Assembly: GCA_902782885.1 (NCBI GenBank)
Contig: CACZOW010000101.1
Coordinates: forward strand, 1 to 5,325
Direction of reading: 5' to 3'
DNA from: an uncultured Ruminococcus sp.
Lineage (GTDB): Bacteria > Bacillota > Clostridia > UBA1212 > UBA1255
DNA: 5,325 nt
The notes under the pieces were generated by a model. That model made no database searches and was not told the DNA's origin. It worked only from the letters and a program-made list of their open reading frames with translations. Below, piece by piece: positions 1 through 5,325 of the stretch. Made by a program: the position numbers and the translations under genes. Positions within the stretch are counted from its first letter, which is position 1. Each line of letters begins with the position of its first letter.

Positions 1-1
1 G

Positions 2-571
2 TACCGGGAGCTGCTGGCCGCGGAGAAGCCCGAGGTCCGGCTGCTGGTCAACGCGGGCGGTTTCGGACGGTTCGAGGCGTTCACCGATACGGCCCCGGAG
101 GTCAATCTCAACATGGTGGACCTCAATTGCCAGGCGCTGATGGCGCTCACGCAGTACACGCTGCCGTACATGGGCGGGGGGAGCGCGGTGGTAAATATCG
201 CGTCCGTTGCCGCCTTCCAGCCCATTCCGTACATCAATATCTACGCCGCAACCAAAGCGTTCGTGCTGTACTTCAGCCGCGCGCTGAACCGCGAAGTCAG
301 GCCCCGCGGCATCCGTGTTATGGCGGTCTGCCCGTTCTGGACGAAGACCGAATTCTTCGAGCGCGCCGTTGACCTCGACAAGCCCGCGGTAGTCAAAAAA
401 TACGTGGCAATGTACGATCCGGAGGATATCGTCCGCCGGGCGTGGCGCGATCTGAAACGCGGCAAAGACGTGAGCAAATACGGCTTCAAGGCCCGGGTGC
501 AGGCGGGACTGTGCAAGATCCTGCCGCACAAACTGGTCATGAGCGTGTGGATGAAGCAGCAAAAGCTGTGA
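2..571 (+). CDS. Short-chain dehydrogenase/reductase (SDR), 5'-truncated by the window edge
   Basis: The reading frame is open from the window start to a TGA at 569-571, giving 189 visible residues; an internal ATG at 113 is not the true start because the family pattern continues upstream of it. Numbered from the codon at position 2, the fragment shows the SDR VNAG motif (residues 16-19), the structural/catalytic Asn (N42), the catalytic Ser in NIAS (S68), and the YxxxK pair as YAATK (Y81, K85). Together these form the N-S-Y-K tetrad of classical SDRs, which carry out NAD(P)H-dependent oxidation or reduction of a carbonyl or hydroxyl group in the cytoplasm. The missing N-terminus, probably 70-80 residues, would hold the TGxxxGxG cofactor motif, so cofactor preference cannot be read. 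The PG motif usual after the sixth strand reads PF here (CPFWTKTEF). The look is that of DltE/YqjQ-like SDRs of unknown substrate, so no symbol is given. It ends shortly before a shared terminator and converges on ileS. Family call is secure; substrate is unknown. Confidence 0.93.
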   Translation, partial: YRELLAAEKPEVRLLVNAGGFGRFEAFTDTAPEVNLNMVDLNCQALMALTQYTLPYMGGGSAVVNIASVAAFQPIPYINIYAATKAFVLYFSRALNREVRPRGIRVMAVCPFWTKTEFFERAVDLDKPAVVKKYVAMYDPEDIVRRAWRDLKRGKDVSKYGFKARVQAGLCKILPHKLVMSVWMKQQKL

Positions 572-3500
572 ATGAATAGCTCATATAAACAGAAAGCGCC
601 GCGGCCCGAAAGCCGCGGCGCGCTTATTTTACGTCATCGGGAACGCCTTATTTCCCGATCTGCTTTACGCCGACAGTCACGACACTGCCGTTGATGTCCA
701 GCTCTTTGACGTAAGCGCCCTCTTCGATCGCCTCCGCGTCCGCGGGGACGGTGAGAAGCGCGTCGGTGAGCGTATCGCCGCAGATCGTTTCCGCGTTGCG
801 GCGGGCCAGGGCGGCGACGTCGTCGTTGCCGGCCACGTACAGGCGGATGTGGTCGGTCACTTCGAAACCGGCTTCTTTGCGCAGCGCCTGGACTTTGCTG
901 GTGAGCTCGCGGACGTTGCCCGCTTCGATCAGTTCCGGCGTAAGCGTGATGTCCAGCACCACTGTGATGCCGCCGTCTTCCTGCGTGTCAAAACCGGGCA
1001 TGCGCGCGATCTCGATCAGCAGATCCTCCTCAGTGACCGGGGTGGCAATGCCGTCCAGCACGATATCCATCGTCCCCGTTTCCTTCAGGCGGCGCATTGC
1101 CGCCGCGGCTTCGGCGCCGGTGAGGGCGGCCAGGTATTCTTTGACCCGTCCGATGTTTTTGCCGAATTTGCGGCCCAGCGTGCGCAGCTGCGGCTTGAAG
1201 GAGTACGTGGTGAACGCGGAGGTGTCGTCGGTGAATTCCACGCTGCCCACGTTCAGCTCGTCGCGGATGACGTCGGTGAAGTAGCCGTCCAGTTTGAGGT
1301 CGGATTTTACGAACATGCGGGAGAGAGGCTGGCGGTTTTTGATAGCGGCGTCGTTGCGCGCGCTGCGGCCGAGCACCACGATCTTAAGCACATGCTCCAT
1401 TTTGTCCTCGAGATCCGGATCGATCATCGATTCGTCGGCGGCGGGGAAGTCGCACAGATGCACGCTCTCCGGCGCGTCGGGGTAAACGTTCCGCACCAGG
1501 TTCAGGTAGATGTCTTCGGTCATGAAGGGCAGCATCGGCGCGCAGAGCTTGATCAGCTGCACCAGGACGGTGTAGAGGGTCATGTAGGCGTTGACCTTGT
1601 CCTGCGGCATGCCTTCGCCCCAGAAGCGGTCGCGGCAGCGGCGCACGTACCAGTTGGACAATTCGTCGATGAAATCGGCGAGCACGCGGGAGGTCTCGGT
1701 GATGCGGTAGTTGAACAGATTGTCGTCGACCAGTTTCGTGACCGAATTGACCCGGGAGAGCACCCATTTGTCCATGACGGGCAGTTTGTCGTAATCCAGC
1801 GTGTATTGACGCGGATCGAAGTTGTCGATGTTGGCGTACAGCACGAAGAACGCGTACGTGTTCCACAGCGTGCCCAGCACTTTGCGCTGGCCCTCGGTGA
1901 CCGCTTTGTCGTGGAAGCGGTTGGGCAGCCACGGGGCGGAGTTGGAGTAGAAGTACCAGCGGATGGCGTCGGCGCCGTATTTGGAGAGCGCGTCGAAGGG
2001 GTCAACGGCGTTGCCCTTGGATTTGGACATTTTCTGACCGTTCTCGTCCTGCACGAGGCCGAGGACGATGACGTTTTTATACGGAGCTTTGTCAAACAGC
2101 AGCGTGGAGATCGCCATGAGCGAGTAGAACCAGCCGCGCGTCTGGTCAACGGCCTCACTGATGAAATCGGCGGGGAAATTGTCTTCGAAAGTTTCTTTGT
2201 TTTCGAAAGGATAATGCCACTGCGCGAATGGCATGGCGCCGGAGTCGAACCAGCAGTCGATAACTTCCTTGACGCGGGTCATTTTGCCGCCGCATTTCGG
2301 GCAGCGGATCGTCACGGCGTCAATGTAGGGACGGTGCAGTTCGATGTTGTCCGGGCAATTGTCGGACATGGTCTTCAGTTCGGCAATGGAGCCGATGCTG
2401 TGCCGGTGCCCGCAGGCGCATTCCCAGATATTGAGCGGCGTGCCCCAGTAGCGGTTGCGGCTGATGCCCCAGTCCTGCACGTTTTTCAGCCAGTCGCCGA
2501 AGCGACCTTTGCCGATGCTTTCGGGGATCCAGTTTACCGTGTCGTTATTGGCGATGAGCCGGTCTTTCACGGCGGTCATCTTGATGAACCAGGAGTCGCG
2601 GGCGTAATAGATCAGCGGCGTGTCGCAGCGCCAGCAGTGCGGGTACGAGTGGGTGAATTTAGGCGCTTTGAACAGCAGATCGCGGGCCGCCAGGTCCTTC
2701 AGGATCTCCTTGTCCGCGTCTTTGCAGAACATGCCTGCCCAGGGCGTCTCGGAGGTCATCTCGCCTTTGGTGTCTACGAGCTGCAGGAACGGCAGATCGT
2801 ATTTGCGCCCGACGTTCGAGTCGTCTTCGCCGAAAGCGGGGGCAATATGCACGATGCCGGTGCCGTCCGTGAGCGTTACGTAGTCGTCGCAGGTGACGTA
2901 ATATGCTTTTTTATCCAGCGGCTTGAAGTTGTACAGCGGCTCGTATTCCATGCCTTCCAGCTGCGCGCCGGTGTAGCTTTCCAGGACCGTGTACTCGCCT
3001 TCGATATTGGCGGCGACCAGGTCCGCGGCCAGGATCAGGCTCTCTTTACCGGTGTCAACGCGCACATATTTGTGGTTTGCGTTGACGCAGAGAGCAACGT
3101 TGGACGGCAGCGTCCAGGGCGTGGTGGTCCAGACGAGGAAGTAGGTGTTGTCCGTGCCCTTCACGCGCATCTTAACGGTGGCGGAGCGTTCGGTGACGTC
3201 CTTGTACCCCTGGGCAACTTCGTGGCTGGACAGCGGCGTTCCGCAGCGGGGGCAATACGGCACGATCTTGAATCCTTTGTACAGCAGCCCCTTGTCCCAG
3301 ATGTTTTTCAGCGCCCACCATTCGGATTCGATGAAGTTGTTGTCGTAGGTGACGTACGGGTCGTCCATGTCCGCCCAGAAACCGACGGTGCCGGAGAAGT
3401 CCTCCCACATGCTCTTGTATTTCCAGACGCTCTCTTTGCACTCTTTGATAAAGGGCTCCAGGCCGTACTGTTCGATCTGCTCTTTGCCGTTGATGCCGAG

Positions 3501-5325
3501 CTTTTTCTCGACTTCCAGTTCGACCGGCAGTCCGTGGGTGTCCCAGCCCGCTTTGCGCAGCACTTTGTAGCCTTTCATGGTGCGGTAGCGGGGGATCATA
3601 TCTTTTATGACGCGGGTGAGCACGTGGCCGATGTGCGGCTTGCCGTTGGCCGTGGGCGGTCCGTCGTAGAACGTGTACGTCTCGCCTTTGGCGCGGTTGT
3701 CAATGCTCTTGCGGAACACGTCGTTGTCTTTCCAGTATTTTTCGACGGCCTTCTCCCGCTCTACGAAACGCAGTTCGGTAGATACTTTGTTGTATATCAT
3801 TATATGAGCCCCTTTCGTGCGCGTGTGCGCGCGTATACGGCGTTCCGCGGCGTGCCGTCCGTGCGGCGGCGTCAATCACGGAACGTTCTCCAAATCATAC
3901 CGCAAACAGAGCGTAAAGTCAAACGGGAAACGGAGTCGGGAGACTGTCAAGTAAACGTGGGCACTTTTTCCTTCCGCCTTTTTTGCAGCACTGTCTTCTC
4001 TCGCCTGTAAAGGCCCGTTACACTACCTTCGGTGCCTTGACAGGCTTCGAATACAGTGCTGCGCGGTATTGGAGTGGTGTGGAAATATATAAGATGGTAA
4101 AATACGGTAATTTACCATTTAACATGGATATAGTATCATTAAGCCGCAGGTGATCCTAATCGTGACTGCTCTTCCATTTTTCTTACTGACCTACAATCTC
4201 TTTACGCTATCGCTCGCTATCGCTCGAAGAATAAGGATTGATTTAAAATGGTGCATGTGCTAAAATCTAAATTAGTAAGCTACACACATTATGAGTATGG
4301 AGCAACGGAGGTTTATCTATGAGTACTGCAAACAAGCACTTTGGATTGAAACTGATTGCACTTACACTTGTTATTACTATCTTTGCAACGTTACTCCCGA
4401 CGCAGCTTGTAACGAGAGCTTATGCCGAATCAGCCTCCAATTCTTCTGACTTTTTAAACTCGGATTTTTCATACTTGGATTTTCCGGAAACTGAAGAATC
4501 CGGAACTGATCCGGAACAAACTAATCGCTCAGACTTGTTTGCTGAATACGAACAAGCCGCACTAGAAAAACTCGGAAAACCGACAACTGTTGAAGATGTC
4601 GATCCGTACAAACGTTCTGATGTTAAATACGAAATTCCGGATATCGCGAACGCATTCACCAGAAACTACGCACTGGAGAGTGGCAACTATACACGCATTA
4701 TATTCGGCAGCCCGGTCAATTACAAAACAAACGAAGGACAGTGGCGCAAGATCAACCTCTCGCTACAAAAAGAGGAAGGTTTTTATCAGACAAAGGACAC
4801 TCCGTATTCTCTGAAGTTCTCGTCAAACGGCACAAATGATACTGATTTGCTCGAACTCGATTTCGGCGGCATATCACTCACCATGAGTCCGGCCAACATC
4901 GCTTCAAGCTCAATCGAAGCAGTATACTCCCCCGCTGTCCATACAGACGACGAATTGTTGACCCAAAACCCCTGCGAGAGCGGCTCGATCGTTTACTCTA
5001 ATATATTCAGCAGAGCAGAAGGCTCTCCTTCGGCATCTCTTGAATACATTCTTGAACCATACAAAATTAAAGAGAATATCATTGTCGGCGAAGGCGGTTA
5101 TGAACAATACACCTATTCCTTCAGGCTCGTAACAGATGCACGTTCCGTTGAGATAACAGATGGTTCTGTTCAATTATTTAATGAATCTGGAGACACAGTT
5201 TTCAAACTGTATGCGGCAATTATGACCGATGCAAAAGGTGATACTTCTGACAATCTGGTGTTGTCCGTCAAACCGGACGAATCAGGATACATCGTCACGA
5301 TCGTTGCCGACGCCGAATGGATCAA

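Overview
The window looks like chromosomal DNA from a GC-rich member of the Clostridia or a related Firmicutes lineage. The evidence is an isoleucyl-tRNA synthetase of the long type-2 form with a clostridial-style N-terminus, purine-rich Shine-Dalgarno sites (AAAGGGG, GGAGG), sigma-A-like promoters with 17-bp spacers, and a Gram-positive-style secreted protein. The lineage is inferred from sequence character only; no database search was possible.

Layout, left to right. (1) Positions 2-571, plus strand: the 3' part of a short-chain dehydrogenase/reductase (SDR) gene whose N-terminus, with the dinucleotide-binding glycine motif, lies outside the window. (2) Positions 596-630: a strong GC hairpin with T-rich flanks on both sides, acting as a shared terminator between two convergent genes. 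(3) Positions 648-3800, minus strand: a complete ileS of 1050 codons, with its own promoter (3894-3922) and Shine-Dalgarno site. (4) Positions 3801-4318: a 518-bp divergent intergenic region. It holds the ileS promoter and leader, a 24-bp alternating pyrimidine-purine tract, a large 78-nt imperfect palindrome (3985-4062), an operator-like inverted repeat, a 10-bp tandem repeat, and one good plus one weaker promoter for the gene on the right. (5) Positions 4319-5325, plus strand: the first 335 codons of a secreted protein that runs off the window end. It has a clear signal peptide, and its pattern resembles the N-terminal region of Firmicutes DNRLRE/RHS-repeat wall-associated or polymorphic-toxin proteins.

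Base composition changes sharply within the intergenic region. The SDR and ileS genes are GC-rich and use mostly G/C at third codon positions, whereas everything from about 4065 rightwards is much more AT-rich and has mixed codon use. The right-hand gene may therefore belong to an acquired or fast-evolving accessory locus beside the housekeeping ileS gene. The three genes do not look functionally linked: ileS has its own promoter and terminator, and the secreted-protein gene is transcribed away from it. The most interesting material is the right end (secreted RHS-like protein) and the structured DNA at the composition boundary.
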